A stretch of DNA of 64,000 bases. It comes from Phalacrocorax aristotelis (taxonomy: Eukaryota > Chordata > Aves > Suliformes > Phalacrocoracidae). Shown one piece after another: positions 16,081-30,180 of this stretch. Location of the stretch: positions 5,456,001 through 5,520,000 of the forward strand of contig NC_134288.1 of NCBI RefSeq assembly GCF_949628215.1. Reading direction: 5' to 3'. The position numbers and the translations under genes are program-made. Every line of letters starts with the position of its first letter. Within the stretch, counting starts at the first letter, position 1. The notes beneath the pieces were generated by a model. That model searched no databases and had not been told where the DNA came from. It was given only the letters and a program-made list of their open reading frames with translations.

Positions 16081-19000
16081 GGGGTGCTCTCAGGACGAGA
16101 AGGGCTGTGATGAAGAGACCAGCAGCCGTGAGTAACGCACACACCGTTAACCCATCAGCCAGGTACTAATATCTGTAGCTCCTCATCCTGGGTAGTCTTT
16201 TCATCTTAAACCTGTCCTAACCTCCAGGTTGGGCAGAGATCAGAGCCACCACTGCTTTGATGCTGCGCACTCCAGGTAGGAGCAAAACAAACAAACAAAA
16301 AGAATCACTTTTTGGAGCTGCAGGTAAAATAAGTGGCTGAATCTGCACCGTGCCCGGCTCAGGTGAGCGCCTTTCCCTGGTGTGACAGCAGTGCTGTGCT
16401 CTTGGAGGCACAGACGTCGCCAAGAACAGCTTCTTAGTGCGATGGAACAGTGAATTCTACCAAAATTTGTTAGAAGATAATTTTTCAGCTCAAAATACTA
16501 AAAACTATCCTGTAGCTGAGAGAGCAGGACCACTCACATGTAGAAGATTACACATATGCTGAAAATATGTTTGAATTTCAACTCTAGACTCACACTGGAC
16601 ATGGAAATGAATTCCTCTTTCTTCAGCAGCAATGAGTAACTGCAAAATAAACCCGGAAGAAAACTGCTGGAAGAAAAAACTATTAACCCAGGAGGATGCT
16701 TCCATTCTAAGCTTCATAAACTTTATAGTAAAGCTAAGTAAGAGCAATTGTTTTGTTAATTGTGCAAAAGAGCTGCTTATTCTTCAAGAGTTACGTATTT
16801 GCCTGATGATTTTCAACCAAGCTGCTTTTCTTTATGTGCTAAGTCACTGTTTAAGCACTGCCTCAATAATTGTGTTCCAGATTTAAAGCAATCTGATAAG
16901 GAAGAGCTTCTCCTGGGGAAAGGGAACTTGGGGGCACTCCGGTACCGCATGGCTACCCAAAACTGCTCCTGATGGTGCCTCGAACTTGCCAGCACCAGGT
17001 GGGGAAAGGGTAGGCTTCTTTGGACAGACCTTACTCTCAAAGCCCAAGGGGGTTATTTGGGCACATTCATCCAGATAAGGGCTCTCACTGTGCTGGAATT
17101 TGGGGACTTCATCACGGCTCCCCTGAGTTATCAGGTGCCTCTCTACAGCCCTCTCTCGCTTTTGGTGATTTCTCACTTCCCCGCAGTGTGATGCCTCCAG
17201 CCCCACAGAGTCTGGCACGCTATTTGCCTGAGAAGGTCAGCAGCAGAACAAATATTTGCCCTTTCTGTGTCTCATTCAGAGCCTTATAAGAATTAAAGTT
17301 TTATTTTATGATCAAAATCTGTATCTCTTTTTATTTTTTTTTCTGCTTCCTCATTACTCTGGGACCCTTTTCTTTGATTTTCAGTTAGTACCAATGACAT
17401 TTTGCCAGCGCACACACAGACACACACATATAAAGCCTTGTCAGGCTCTAAATCTGTGTCTTAGTGATAGCACAGAAAAGCAGTTTTAACCAAATATTTC
17501 CGGATGTCAACATCAGCCTAGGATTTGAGCCCTATACACAGATTCTGTGGCCTGAAATAGAAGCAAACCTGCTTAAGCCGCAGCACTTATGTAGTTGCCC
17601 TACAGTGCATGAGTACAATCCAAGACAACCAGAAATTACAAACACGGAGTGAGGGGTGTCGGCTCAGACCGAAGGAGTCACGCTGTGGACAGACGATTAC
17701 AGTAAGCAGGTTACGACGGCCAAGTTACCGCGCGTCACCCAGGCCTCAGCAGTCAGCTGTGTAGATATCCCCTGCCTCTTCCTCTTCTGCAACAACACTA
17801 GTTGGCTTCAAACATCACCGCTGGAGACCTGATGGTTCAAAAGCACCCGTGGGTGCCTTCGAGCCACTCCGTACGGCCCTCTGCAGAGTGGGCCTAACAT
17901 GGGGCCAGACACGCACACATCGATAACCGCAGAAGGGCTTTTTCTACTTGTGTGCCTTGTCCTCCACACGGGGGTCAGCCTCTTCCACTCACCGGTGTCC
18001 TGAGACAGACTTACGTGCAGATGAGGGCTGATTTCTGGTCAATCGCTGCAGCACTGCATGAGGAGCACACAGGGGCTCGCTATGAAACACGCTGAGGAAG
18101 GAGAGAGGGAGGGTTTACTAGCCACGAGGTGAAATCTGTCACTGGAAACAGGGCAGAGACCCTCTTCTTGCTTCTGCTCAGGGCCATCAACAAATCCACA
18201 ATGCCTGCAAAAGCACAAGGCTCACTCCCCTGCCAGCGTGCCCAGGAGAGCCGTCTCATTTCACTGAGGTGGCAACTGCTGCCCCACATGGGCCTGAGCA
18301 CAGACATCACACGCAGGGAGCTGTGGAGGGGTCTCAGCTGCCAAACACCAGGAGAAAAAGCACATTGTTAAAGGTGTCAGTTTACAGCATACAGCTGGGT
18401 CGATGTACAGATTCATTTTCACCTTTCTGAAATCATTGCAAAGTCTAAAAGTAATCTTTTTCACCATTCCTTGAGCATTGTGAACTGCCTTTTTCATCCC
18501 TATGTGGTGTTTATTCTGAAACATAGTGAAGGTGACCTGTGTGTCCATGGTACTTGCAAATGGCTGTTTTTCTGTGATTCTCGCAAACCATGTGGCTGTA
18601 TAATCAGCGTGAAAGCGTGCAGACAGTAGCAGCATCCCAGAAAGCTAATTTCAGATGTTCCCAACCCCCTTTCCGTCACTGTGTCCAAGGGATTTCTGCT
18701 TGTGTCATCAATAACATTAATATACTTACCTGCGTAACAGCTGTACTTCCCCTTTCTTCTCCCCAGCAGTCTGCTATCGGAAACTGGAATGCAGCTCTGA
18801 GGTGCTCCCTAGAGTGATAATGACAAAAATTCAAAGCTAAAACGCGTTTTACTATTTGAACATTTAACACCTCACACAGATTTCATCAGCTTTGAATGTA
18901 CAACCCACTGTACGTTTCCTATGCTTGAAAGGCATGCTGCGAGTTGTGGCTTGCATTCAGCTGCACAGCCGGAGCACTTCCCTATGCCCACGATGAGACT

Positions 19001-20570
19001 CTGATGTGTGATTTGCATCAGCTAAAAAAAAAATGGCTGAGGTTGTAAAGAGGCATTTACTGAGTGGGCGCACACCCTTCAGTAGAGTACGGCGTTATGA
19101 AAGAAGCAAGTTCATTGCCTGAGCCATAATAAAATTAATTGTCTTTTAAAAAGTGGAGGTGATGAAATGTACGGGTGAGCCCCACGTGTAGATGTAACTG
19201 CTACATATACAAATACAGTGGCTACAGTAGGTCACTTTTCTTCCCATGGAGTTACAGTAGGGTGTGATTTGGTCCGTTGTCGTACGCTCTCAGATTCTCT
19301 CCAGGGCACCTTTCCGTAGGTTACTGGGCAGATGCTGGAGGCACAGCCACTCATCAACATCCATCCATACTTACTGCAGTTGCCCCTTTGCTCAGGGAAT
19401 TACATTGCTCTTTGGGGACCAATAACAGGGGAGCGGCCAGCCCCAACTCATGCCTTTCGAAACGGTTGAGCTGAGCAGATTCAGTGCAATGAACCCAGAA
19501 CATTTTGTTGTGCTGCTGATACGCTGCGTGGGTATTGTTGTGATGGAGCGCCAAATGCTCAGCGTACACAGACCAAGGGGCTGCGATGATGTAGATAGGA
19601 GGCCTGGAGCAGCAGGAGGCAAGGGGGGAATTATTCCTTGCCTTATCTCCTTCGTTCAGCGTACGTCATCATTTCTGCCGTCCCCCAACCTGGCAGGTCC
19701 CAGAAGTGCACATCTGCCAGTGCTGCTCTCCTGATAAGGGAAGCTCTATCACGTACATTTGTATGCTCTTTCCTTACATACTTTGCATAGGCACGACTGT
19801 TATTCTGTTTCTTAGATCTAAAGAGATTTGGAAGAAAGCAGGTGCAACTACTTCTAATTAAAATGCATATACTGGCTGCTGGTGTCATGGTGTTCACAGT
19901 GGAGACAAAACCTAGCGGCCTGATAGTCGCATGTCACCGTGTAACATGCAAATTTATGCTGAATGCCATGATATTTGGTGGGAGGGATTAAGATAGTTAC
20001 CCCAGAAAAAAATCTGCCTGCACAAAAAGCTGTGGTGCATATTTCCCTCCCTGTCACCCCCTTTCCCATATTTTAACAGCAGAGAGGAGATTTAGCATAG
20101 GCATTTTGAGATGCTCCATACAGAGCAGCCCATCCCCAAGGGTACCATTTTCCCTGCCCTACCTGAAACGCACCCCCAGTCTGAGCTGGAGCCTCTGGTT
20201 TCCTCCTGCAGTTGTATTATGCTGTAATTAAAAAGCGGAGCATTTAAAGGTACTGTAACCTCTTACCCTGCACATTCTTACGGCCAGGGTGATCTTCACC
20301 ACCACTGAGTCAGACATCAAAACCAAAAAAGCAAGCTATGAATTGTAAGGTCAAATATTTGTAGTTATGGCCATAAAGAAACCTTATCCTATGCACATAT
20401 GTGCATGGGAATATTTACCCACTTACCCAGGGATATTTACTTTTCTGATGCCATCAAAATATCCCATTACAGGGGATCTGCTGTGCCCCACAGTAGGACA
20501 CCCTCCGTTAGTGCAAATTGCAACTGTACCCAGTGGACATGTCCATCTTGCATCAGTCAGGGTCTGTGTT
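16081..20570. other. Intergenic, no gene seen
   Basis: Mixed-composition sequence with no recognisable exon or RNA gene. Short CA-rich stretches occur near 17408-17430. Confidence 0.6.
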
Positions 20571-21850
20571 TCACAGAATCACAGAATGGCAGGGGTTGGA
20601 AGGGCCCTCTGGAGATCATCTCATCCAACCTCATGCTTGAGCAGGCACCCCCAGAGCAGGGGCACAGGACCGCGTCCAGGCGGGGTGTCCATTGGGGAGT
20701 CCGCTGGACTCTCCAGTAGTTCCCTGTCCTTCTTAAACTGGGGAGCCCAGAACTGGATGCAGCACTCCAAATGCTGTCTCACTGGGGCAGAGCAGAGGGG
20801 GAGGATAACCTCTCTTGACCTGCTGGCCACACTCCTTTTAATGCACCCCAGGACACCGTTGGCCTTCTTGGCCCCAAGGGCCCGGTGCTGGCTCAGGGTC
20901 ACCTCGCTGCCCACCAGCACTCCCAGGTCCTTCTCAACAGAGCCGCTTTCCAGGAGTTCAGCCCCAGCCTGTGCTGGTGCGGGGGGTTGTTCCTCCCCAG
21001 GGGCAGGACCTGGCACTTGCTCTTGTTGAATTCCATGAGGTTCCCCTGGGCCCAGCTCTCCAGCCTGGCCAGGTCTCGCTGGATGGCAGCACGGCCTGCT
21101 GGTGTATCAGCCGCTCCTCCCAGCCTGGTATCACCAGAGAACTTGCTGAGGTTACACTCTGTCCCATCATCTGGGTCATTGATGGATATGTTGAACAGGA
21201 CTGGACCCAGCACAGACCCCTGGGGAACACTGTTAGGTACGGGCCTTCAACCAGACTCTGCCCCATTGATCACAACCCTCTGAGCTCTGTTGTTGAGCCA
21301 GTTCTCTGTCCACCTCACTGTCCTCTCATCCAGCCCGCACTTGCTTAGCTTGCCTGTGAGGGTGTTGTGGGAGACAGTGTCAAATGCTTTCCTGAAGTCA
21401 AGATAGAGAACATCCACTGCTCTCCCTTCATCTACCCAGCCAGTCACACCATCGTAGAAGGCTATCAGGTTGGTCAGGCATGATCTTCCTTTGGTGAATC
21501 CATGTTGACTGTTTCTGATAACCTTGTGCTCTACGTGCTGGGAGATGACCTCCAGCACGAACTGCTCCATCACCCCTGCAGGGATGGAGGTGAGGCTGAC
21601 TGGCCTAGAGTTCCCCAGGTCCTCCTTCTTGCTCTTTTTGAAGACTGGAGTGACATTTGCTTTCCTCCAGTCCTCGGGCACCTCTGCTGTCCTCCACAAC
21701 CTTTCAAAGATGATGGAGAGTGGCTCAGCAAGAACATCCGCCAGCTCCCTCAGCACTCGTGGGTGCAGCCCATCGGGGCCCATGGATTTGTGATAATTCA
21801 GTTTGCGTAGGTGATCTCTGACCCAATCCTTCTCAAGAGTCTCTGTTTTG
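20571..21850 (-). mobile_element. CR1 LINE retrotransposon, 5'-truncated and inactive
   Basis: On the minus strand the element runs from about 21850 to its 3' end at 20571, where the CR1 tail ATTCTGTGATTCTGTGA is seen. Above it is the typical CR1 end in which a target-like segment ends CCAACCCCTGCC. At 21783-21247 the reverse transcriptase shows MGPDGLHPRVLRELAD, FKKSKKEDLGNSRPVSLTSI and YLDFRKAFDTVSHNTL, the fingers and palm of CR1. Downstream (21213-20899, in a different frame) are [14 protein letters not shown] and [10 protein letters not shown] segments. In active CR1 the latter reads FADD, so one catalytic aspartate is lost. With the frame change and missing 5' half, it is a dead copy. 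CR1 is the main LINE of birds and reptiles. Confidence 0.93.
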
Positions 21851-24800
21851 CACTTAGCTATAGAATATCCAGGGGGGAAAAGGGTCAGCCTGCGATATCT
21901 CCTCTCAGCTGGAAAAGAGAGACACTAGCAAAGAAGTTTCCATCAGCTCATTTAATGGCCAACATCTGATTCACAAGTGTGGCTCGTCTTGGGCTGAAGC
22001 CCCTGGTAAGCAAACATTGTACGTATCAAAGTCAACGTCTGCAGCGTCAGGCAATAGCCCTCAGCTTTTCCCTTCCTTAATAAAACGAGCGCAGGGTGAA
22101 AACACGACAACATTATGGAAAGTTAGGGGTCCAGGTCTCATTTAAATAAGAGCTAATGGCTGGGGAAATGCACACCATGTAACAGTGGGATATCTTCTGC
22201 CTTTCAAAACTCTCCTCTTCATTGGAAATAGACTAAAAACAACTTCTAGATGTCAAATCAGGAAAGGAAAAGCCCTTGACAAATAAGGTGTGTCTATTTA
22301 CTCTATTTATATGTAAGAAAAAGTCCATATTCATTCACTTAAAAAAAACCATGGCAAAACACCCTACCTCTTTTCCCTTGTCTCAGCATGCTTATTCAAG
22401 AAATGGCAATGGTAAACCTTATTTTATTCACAAGTTTTGGGGAAGTTAAATATTTTGATCCCTACCTTTAAATCACTGTGCCCTCAGTATTTCTTTCCAT
22501 GCACCCTGCTCTGATCCCATTGCAAGAGGTGAGAAAATTCCTATTGCTTTCAGGGGAAGACGGATCAGGCCCGTCAGGAATTTCAGACCTTGTCTCTTTT
22601 CTGCATTTCAGGCTTGTGTGTTTAAGAATTGGCTTATTGTCTAGCCTGCTAATGTTTTCAATTATGTGAAGCCCAAGTCAATATCTCTACCTGATTGGGA
22701 GGCAGCAGGAGTTGGCTTTTTGTGTTCTCTGACCTAGAGCTGACTCCATTTGCTGCCTATCTGACTAACTAGTGAAGCAGAAAATGCACACAATACAGCA
22801 CAATTAATGACAGAGTCTGAAAAACACACCAGATCCCAGCGGAGAGGAAGAAATTAGGCTCTTGCACAGTGAAGGAGTTTGTTGATGATGTTTTTCCTAT
22901 TTATAACATTTGAAAGAGCAGGGGGGATGAGCTAGGCTTAGCGGCAAATCGTGACTATTTACTTTTTTTCTAAAATTGGCTTAATTCTTTTTTTTTTAAA
23001 TTGAAGATTATAATATTAAAATTCACACCAGCTGTATGGCCCTGCAGAGTGCCAAGAGATGGAGAGGGTTACTCTGGCCTTTAACAATCTGTCTCTCTTG
23101 GCAAGCACGGCAAAATGTTTAAATCTACCTAAAGAGAAAAATACTCTTTAAAAATAGTTGTCAAGTGATGTAACTTGCTCCTCTACTACGCTGATATACT
23201 GTCATTAAACAGGACTCAATGGCAGAGATATATATATGAAATACAGTATAGTGTAACCCTTTATTTTTGCCCATCTGAACTAAACTGGAATCAAAGTCAC
23301 ATCTACTTTCATCCCAAACGCCGTGTTTGTTGTGCCACATTGGAGTCAGCCAACTGTTTATCATTATCTACCCTAGAAAAATGACAAACGTGGTGCTGCG
23401 CTTGCTCTGCAGAGTTACACGCGTGCAGCCAACCCTTGGCCAGATACAAGAAGCGACGTAGGCAGCAGCTGCCTCCCATCATCACCGCTTCAGCTACAGC
23501 CCAGACTGGAGACACCTCAGTTTGTCGGAAAACACTAACGCTGTGTTAACAATCACTGATTTCATTAAGTTCACTAATGTGATGGGTCTTTTTAACCATC
23601 TGGTCTTTAGCTCTTGCATACAAGCTGCCTTTGGACGCTGTGAAAGAACCAGTACAAGCAGCATAAACTCGTTAATGTGGTGATAATAGAGTGAACAGGA
23701 CCCAGGTATCAAATTGAGGTGTAACAAGAGGAAAGAGCAGACGTATGGAGCTACCTCCAGACATCATCTTTGTATATCAGGAATGTACTGATGTATTTAC
23801 ACTGCCCTTCCTTTCAGGCAGCACTATGAGGAGCAAATCCTACTTCTGCAGGTGTCAGTGGGACACAGATAGTCCTTACTAATCTTTTTAAAATGCTAGC
23901 TGCCACATTTATATATTCAAGCTAGATTTTTACTGAGTTTTATCTCCCTGCCCTGGAAAACCGCCACATGCCCTGCATTCTCCCATGGTGAGGGTTTCCT
24001 TCGCAGGGCTGTTCCCATGCTGCGCTGTCCTTGCCCACCACCTGCGACACCTCAGCCCAGCACACGACATTTAGAGGTGACACAGCTAGCACAGGATACT
24101 GTGGGTTGCAATAGCATCTGAGCCCTTCTGTTGGCTCCAGTGTAACAGCAGGATCTAGGTGAGGAGGGTGAAAACCTCTCTGCAGCATCTTCATCAGTCA
24201 TCCCAAGAGGCAACAACGTGTTCACCAGACCTACGGCATTCATGTTACTTTTGAAAATAGAAATGTTTTTTAAAAAACTGCACCACGTCTAAGTTATACA
24301 GAGCCAAGTTCTCACGCAGCATTAGGATTATTAAATAGTAGCTGCGCTGGCTCCTGGATAAAAAACACGCTGCCCGTTGGCTTTCACAAGGGAGGGCAAA
24401 GTCCAGTACAATTTCCTCTGTAGAGGCAGGGACGTACACACAGACCCCATCCACAGAAGCTGGGGACTGTTGCAAAACAAAGCACGCAGCAGACCAAAAG
24501 CATCAGCGTTGGGCTGTTCCCAACAAGCTTAATTTAGCATCTTTAAGCAGATCCAAAATTCAGCCTTTTAACTATCACACGTCTTTATGGGTCCTGCTTC
24601 ACATCGCACATGGAAAGGGTAACGCTCCGTGAGGGACTAAGTAGCAACATTTTTATTTATTATCACTGTTCGCTCTGTGGCCACAAGCTTCACTCATTAC
24701 GTAGAGGTAGACGCTATGCTGAATGTATGAGTGTTTGTTGCCCCACAGACCATTTTTCGTGGCCAATAGAGCAACCAGATTTTTCAGGCACTAATAAATG

Positions 24801-27800
24801 TATCTGCACAAGGATTCAGTAGGACACAGCAGCATTATTCCCATCTTACCTATGAAGTACAGTGCTTAACTGTACAGTCAGCTTGAAACACACAGGATTG
24901 CTTTTTTTCCAGTGGAATTTAATATTCTTCAGCAACGGGTATCTTCAAAATCCAAACCTTATTGGCTTTAACTGCAGGCTGGAGGAGCTGGATCACTGAA
25001 AAATCAGGTCTCAGCGTATCAAGTTGTGAAATATTAACATAGCTCTACATGTGTTCTTTAATGAGTAGTTGTCTAAAAATAAATATTCTTTTGCTTGATA
25101 ACATTTATTTTAATGCCAATATCGTTCATTCATCCTCTCCGGGGAACAGATAGTGCAAACACTCAGCACCACGCCAGGCCAGGGCTGCCATGAGCAGGAA
25201 TGTCCCATTTGTCCTCTTCAAACTTTACATCACTTGTGTGTTTGGGCAGTAAATTTCTAATTCTCTCCTCTTAGAGAGAATAGAAGGTTGTTGGGGTTTT
25301 TTTGCTGGTTTTCGGTGTTATTTGTTTGTTTGTTTTTTAAACTATTATTTATTTTAGTACAAAAAAATGAAAATATTTCAGAAATTCCAGTTCCCCTACT
25401 GCTTTTCTGCACTTTCCATCTGTTTATTTGGGAGACATCTCACTGGATCCAAGTGGTAATACAGGGCCTCAAAAGAGCTTGCAAATGGATTCTAAATTGA
25501 TGTTAAAAGCCGCCTTTTTTTTCTAAATGGGAGAGGCTAATGAGTTTTAATTCCTTGGAAGGTCAGCTACTTCAGTAAAAAGGGATTTTTCTATTACTAG
25601 CAAGTCATCTGTTTTGGAGACTGGTTTACTTATTGGTGTATGTCCTGACCAAAAAAGCATTTGATTAAGGCTATGTTTTGTCATTCAAGAAATCTAAGGA
25701 GTACTGCTGGGGCAGGTTTTACTTTGTAGTCAGTCAAGAAGAAGGATAGGTGAAATGGAATAAATATATTAGCTGAAGGCTAAAATTTGAGCATTCCTAC
25801 CAGCACCCTGCTATATAAGCAATTTTCATACCCTCAGCACTAAAAAACGGTCAGAGTGGCTTAGGAGCTACAAGAACAGCAGCTGGGTCTCGCTCCCACA
25901 CTAAATCCAGAAGAAAATTTCAGATTTCAACATACAACTCAGGCTCTTTACCTGAGTATTACCCACCTCTGCCCGCAGTCTGAGTTTGCAAATCTCACAT
26001 TAATATCCAGTTCAGTCAAGATTCTGCTGCAAATTATTCCAACTAACATCGCTAGGTAAGGGACCACCAGAGGAGAAGGCACTCTCAGGAGGACAGGCCA
26101 CATAGCCCTTTTCTAGTTCTCCCTGAACATTTAGAAGTTGGGCAGTCCCACCCTTTATTGCTTAAAAACGTGAAGCCAGAAAAATTAATGTCCCCACCAC
26201 CATTTCGTTAGGCAAGGGGATTCCTGATGCACACAAGAGGAGAGGCCATTAACTGCTGCTTTTTCCTTGGAGACCTTGCAGCCACTGCAAATTACTTGCT
26301 ATTTATTCTGCCCCAGAGTAAAAAGGTGGTACGATTTCTTGGAGGAGTTACGAAGCTCTGTTCAGCCATACTCCAGCCAGGGGAGAATAAGTTATTTCAC
26401 TGGTTTCCTTCCCCCAGCCTGGAGAGGATTGTTCTCCCCTAACCTCAACCCCATCCTTTATGGAAAAGGATCCCCAAGGGGAGAGAAATTTTCCCAGTTT
26501 CAGGAACAGAAAAGATGACACTTCTGCCTCTTGCCACCTTCCTTGGGAGGGAACCTGGAACATCAAGTAAACGGGGAGCAGAAGAAAGGAAAACCTGCTG
26601 TCCCCCTTACGGAACTGTGCACACTGGTGTACAGCTTGGTGGTCTGGACAGCTTTCAGCTGCTGATGGAGCACAGGAGAGCCAAGAAGAGCACTGTGACG
26701 GGGGGACTGAAGCCCTTGATAACATGTCAGCAGAAACAGAAAAACAGGACAGACTTGAGGGAAGGATGATGACCTGTTCTGGAGCCCATGAACACCAGGA
26801 CCGTCCCCCATTAGAGCTCCCTCTTGACAAACATGGTCCAAATGTTGTCCATGCGAAGCATCAAAGCTTTGGCATTCCTTCCCAGGCACACTACAGCTCA
26901 CTGCCAGCAAGGACTGGATGAGACAAGAAGTTTTGCTTTCTGGTCTCTGTGTGGCCGAAGGGCAACGCTTCAGCAGGAGCTGAGCACAGGTAGAGGCAAT
27001 GGCAAAGCTGGAGGAGACCAACCATGGAGGGATGCCCTGACACACCTCTCCCACTGGTCCTCACTGCGTGACTGCTGCGCTCGGTGTCTGACAGCTGTGG
27101 TGCTGCCTGGTGAGGACCCTCCATGCAGGGACAAGGGGGTCTGCTGGGTGCCATCCTCTGCCTCGCATAACTGAGGAGCTGCAGGGGAGAAAACCAAAAC
27201 CAGAAGCCTTAGGAGTGAGATTTATTGCTTGGTTAATAACATCCATCCCTTCCCAATGACCCCAGTGAAGAAAGGAACGGCTGAGTGGCTTTATCTTTAT
27301 TCACTGTTGTGGTCCTTCTGGGACACTTGAACGTGATTGCATCATTTTCAGTGTCAGACTTGATAAGACGCTGATTGTATTTCCGCTTTTTTTCCGTGGC
27401 GGAGGGCTCCCCGGCAGCCTGGATGGTTAATGGGAACTGACTGGCTCTCCATACTCGCCAGCGGTTCCCTTCGGCTTCCTGCTGTAGCACATTAACACAA
27501 CAAATTAACATTGTAATTGCCTTTTAACTATTTATCACAGTGGAAAAGGGGAAGGGGGAGAAAAAAAAGGAAGATCACAGGCAACAGACCCAAGAGGTAG
27601 CTTAGGAAGACAGGTCTCAGTGTGCGTCTCCCTTTATTTCTATTTGTAGCCAGCCATTAAGTTATGCTAATAAACAGCTGGCTGCGGGGTATGGCAAATC
27701 CCTTGCTCAGGCACAGAAAAAACACCAAGTTAAACATATTCAGCTTACCCAACCCACAGGACTGGTGTGACTGCTACCAAAAACATGGGGATCTAATAGC

Positions 27801-27959
27801 AGCCTCAGTGGCTTTCACTTAGATCGATTCACACAGCAGAGGGCTTATGGAAATGTAAACCAAAGACAGGATAAATAAAACAAGGAAATTCAAACAAAAT
27901 ACCCAGTATCAATAACTCAACTTAATCAATTATTTTGGCAAAGGACAATTAACTGCAGT
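21851..27959. other. Intergenic, no gene seen
   Basis: AT-rich and CpG-poor. Chance open frames near 26350-27200 have no recognisable product and no splice support. Nothing else is supported. Confidence 0.55.
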
Positions 27960-28340
27960 TCAAAAACTGATTCATCTGGGAGAAAACAGCCCTTTTATAC
28001 AAATAGCAGCATAACGCATCTGCCACCAATTTCTCCAGAGCAATTGTGTCAAGTATAGCATTTAGTGTAACTCTCCCTCTCATACAATTGATTGTTGTGC
28101 CATTTTCACATACATGCGGCAGTTTCTAAAGCGGATTGCATCAGGTCCTCTCATAACCTATATTTTTAATCAGATTATCCAGTTAAATAATACAGCCTTA
28201 AACGAAAATTCTGCTATTCCCTTGAGCGTCTCTGGGAAAGCTTTCATTGCTCGTTCTTGTGCTTAAAATGTATTAGCAGCACTGTCTTTCACAGCTATTT
28301 TTAGGTATCCAGACATTTGTGAAGCACCCATCACTAATTT
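27960..28340. promoter_or_regulatory. Candidate regulatory element with a paired-homeodomain palindrome
   Basis: Complex AT-rich block containing TAATCAGATTA at 28167-28177, an exact TAATC-N-GATTA inverted repeat. This is the known dimer site form of K50 paired-type homeodomains such as OTX and GSC. Nearby are ACAATTGATTGTTGTG near 28085 (SOX-like) and several TTAAAT/TTAAT sites. Conservation is not tested here. Confidence 0.33.
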
Positions 28341-29849
28341 CTACATGCCAATACTTTGTTTTCCTCATCAAATTACAGCAGTCAGAAATGTCACATTAAT
28401 CCAAAAAGTCACAGAGCAGACAAAAACAATGACTGTGTCTTTATCTTTTCTGATTGTGAGCAAACACAGGATGAAAAAGTGATTGTTTATCACGGAGGCT
28501 TTGTAGAGAAAAGAGGGGAGTCCCACCAGGGTGATGTGATTGCTGTCCCCACGGGGCTGAGGCTTGTGCTGACCTGCACGCTTTGAAACATGCCAGCGTG
28601 TACCTGGCGGAGGAGTGGCCGCAGAGGCTGGGTAACCTCTGGGATTCCCTACGACTTCCCCAGCAGCCGTCATGATGAGATGTTGTGTGACGGATTCAGT
28701 TCTTGGGGCGGCTCATCGCAATTCATCCCTGGCCGTGGGACCACCGCAGCTCTGCCACGTGAGCCAACAGAGCTGGAGCTAGAACCAGCTCTGGGTGGGC
28801 GATCCTTCCCCAGGGGCAGATGCTCCATGTTTAAGCCTTTCTGCAGCCTTTGGAGCAAGGATATATGGGCAGGGAAAGGCCCTATATCAGCCCTGAGCAG
28901 AAAGTACTGGAGTCCGCAGATCTCCAGGAGGATTTCACATGTGGAAGGTCATAACAGAACTTCACTGCAGAGATAACTTCTTCCAGCAGTAAGCCCTACG
29001 AGGATGGTAACACCTCTGGTTATTTTGCCTCCCGTTCCCCATCTTGGTAAGACATGTCTTACTACTGATTTACAGTTTAATCCAAAGTCTCCAAATAATT
29101 TATTTTAGCAATGATTAAACAGGTCACAAAATACTACCGGGAGAAAGGCTGGGAGGTGTTAGAGCACAGCAGTCTCCAGAGCGGTGGAGGAAGCAACACA
29201 GTGGTTCAGCACTGTGGGTAAGTGAACACAAACACCAAGTGTTATAACATGGTGTTTTTCCCAAGGGCAAAATCAGGGAAAAGTGACGAATAAAATCTAG
29301 CCTGAGCACACCAAGCAGACTGGTTGAGCAGACTCTGCTGCCTACCGCAGCACCGAGCTCCCTCTGAAAACCAGTCACAAGGTCCAGGGATGCCAGTGCA
29401 TCAGCTCCGCTCACGTGCTCCGACAGGCGTCCACTGCGAAGCTCTGACGGTGAGTGCTTCGTGCTCAGGGGTTTCTGCCAGTCTGCCTCTCCCAAAGTGC
29501 CCAAGCTTGCACAGATTTCGAAGTGCTGGTCAGACCCCCAAAACACAGTGTTCAGGCACCAGTTGCACTACAACCATATAAACGGAGTTCATTGCCTGTG
29601 TATGCCACTACCAAGTAAAACAAATGATTCCTGGCCATTTTTCTCCATCCTTAACACTAAAAGGCAATCCAAAATTATATTTGGTTAATTAATGTATCCG
29701 TTCTATTTCTTTTCTCCTCATTGCCACCACACATGCTGGTAAAGCAGGTAAGAGGCATTCACCTCTGCATCAGCTGTCCAACATTCCCCAACTTCCCAAC
29801 ACTACCCTTCCTCCAGAGGGCAACTGCAAAAATGATTTTGCAGTCATTA
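28341..29849. other. Intergenic, no gene seen
   Basis: Mixed sequence with no supported feature. Confidence 0.55.
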
Positions 29850-30180
29850 AAATTTCATTTTATTTTTAACCAGACACGCTGCCATTTCAAAAGCTCCCTG
29901 GTGAGAATAGGATTGGCAGTCTGGGGAAGAGAGAGCAGAGGAGGCGGGGGCCAGACGGGATGCGTTTAACGGAGCAATTGTAGGAGCAGCGGAGATGCTG
30001 TCGGCACAGGGAGGGATTGGCTTCTTGCCAGCTTGCTCCACGGTCTGAAAAATAGCAAAGCTAATAACCTCAATTACAGCCCAGCCTCTCTGGGGGGAGC
30101 TGACGGTGCCTTTGTTTATCTGAATCCCAATGTGAAAGCAAAGATTGTTTTCTGTCTGCAGGGGCATGTGTTGTACAGAC
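29850..30180. promoter_or_regulatory. Candidate regulatory element (homeodomain and SOX/FOX-type sites)
   Basis: A complex, non-repetitive block with CTAATAACCTCAATTAC at 30061-30077 (two ATTA cores facing each other) and CTTTGTTTATC at 30110-30120, which overlaps SOX, FOX and GATA cores. The GC content is higher than its surroundings. The call is visual. Confidence 0.3.

Noticed and set aside
26348-27174. Overlapping open frames of 110-163 codons
   Set aside because: No domain similarity, no splice sites in context, and frames on both strands of similar length. Taken as chance.
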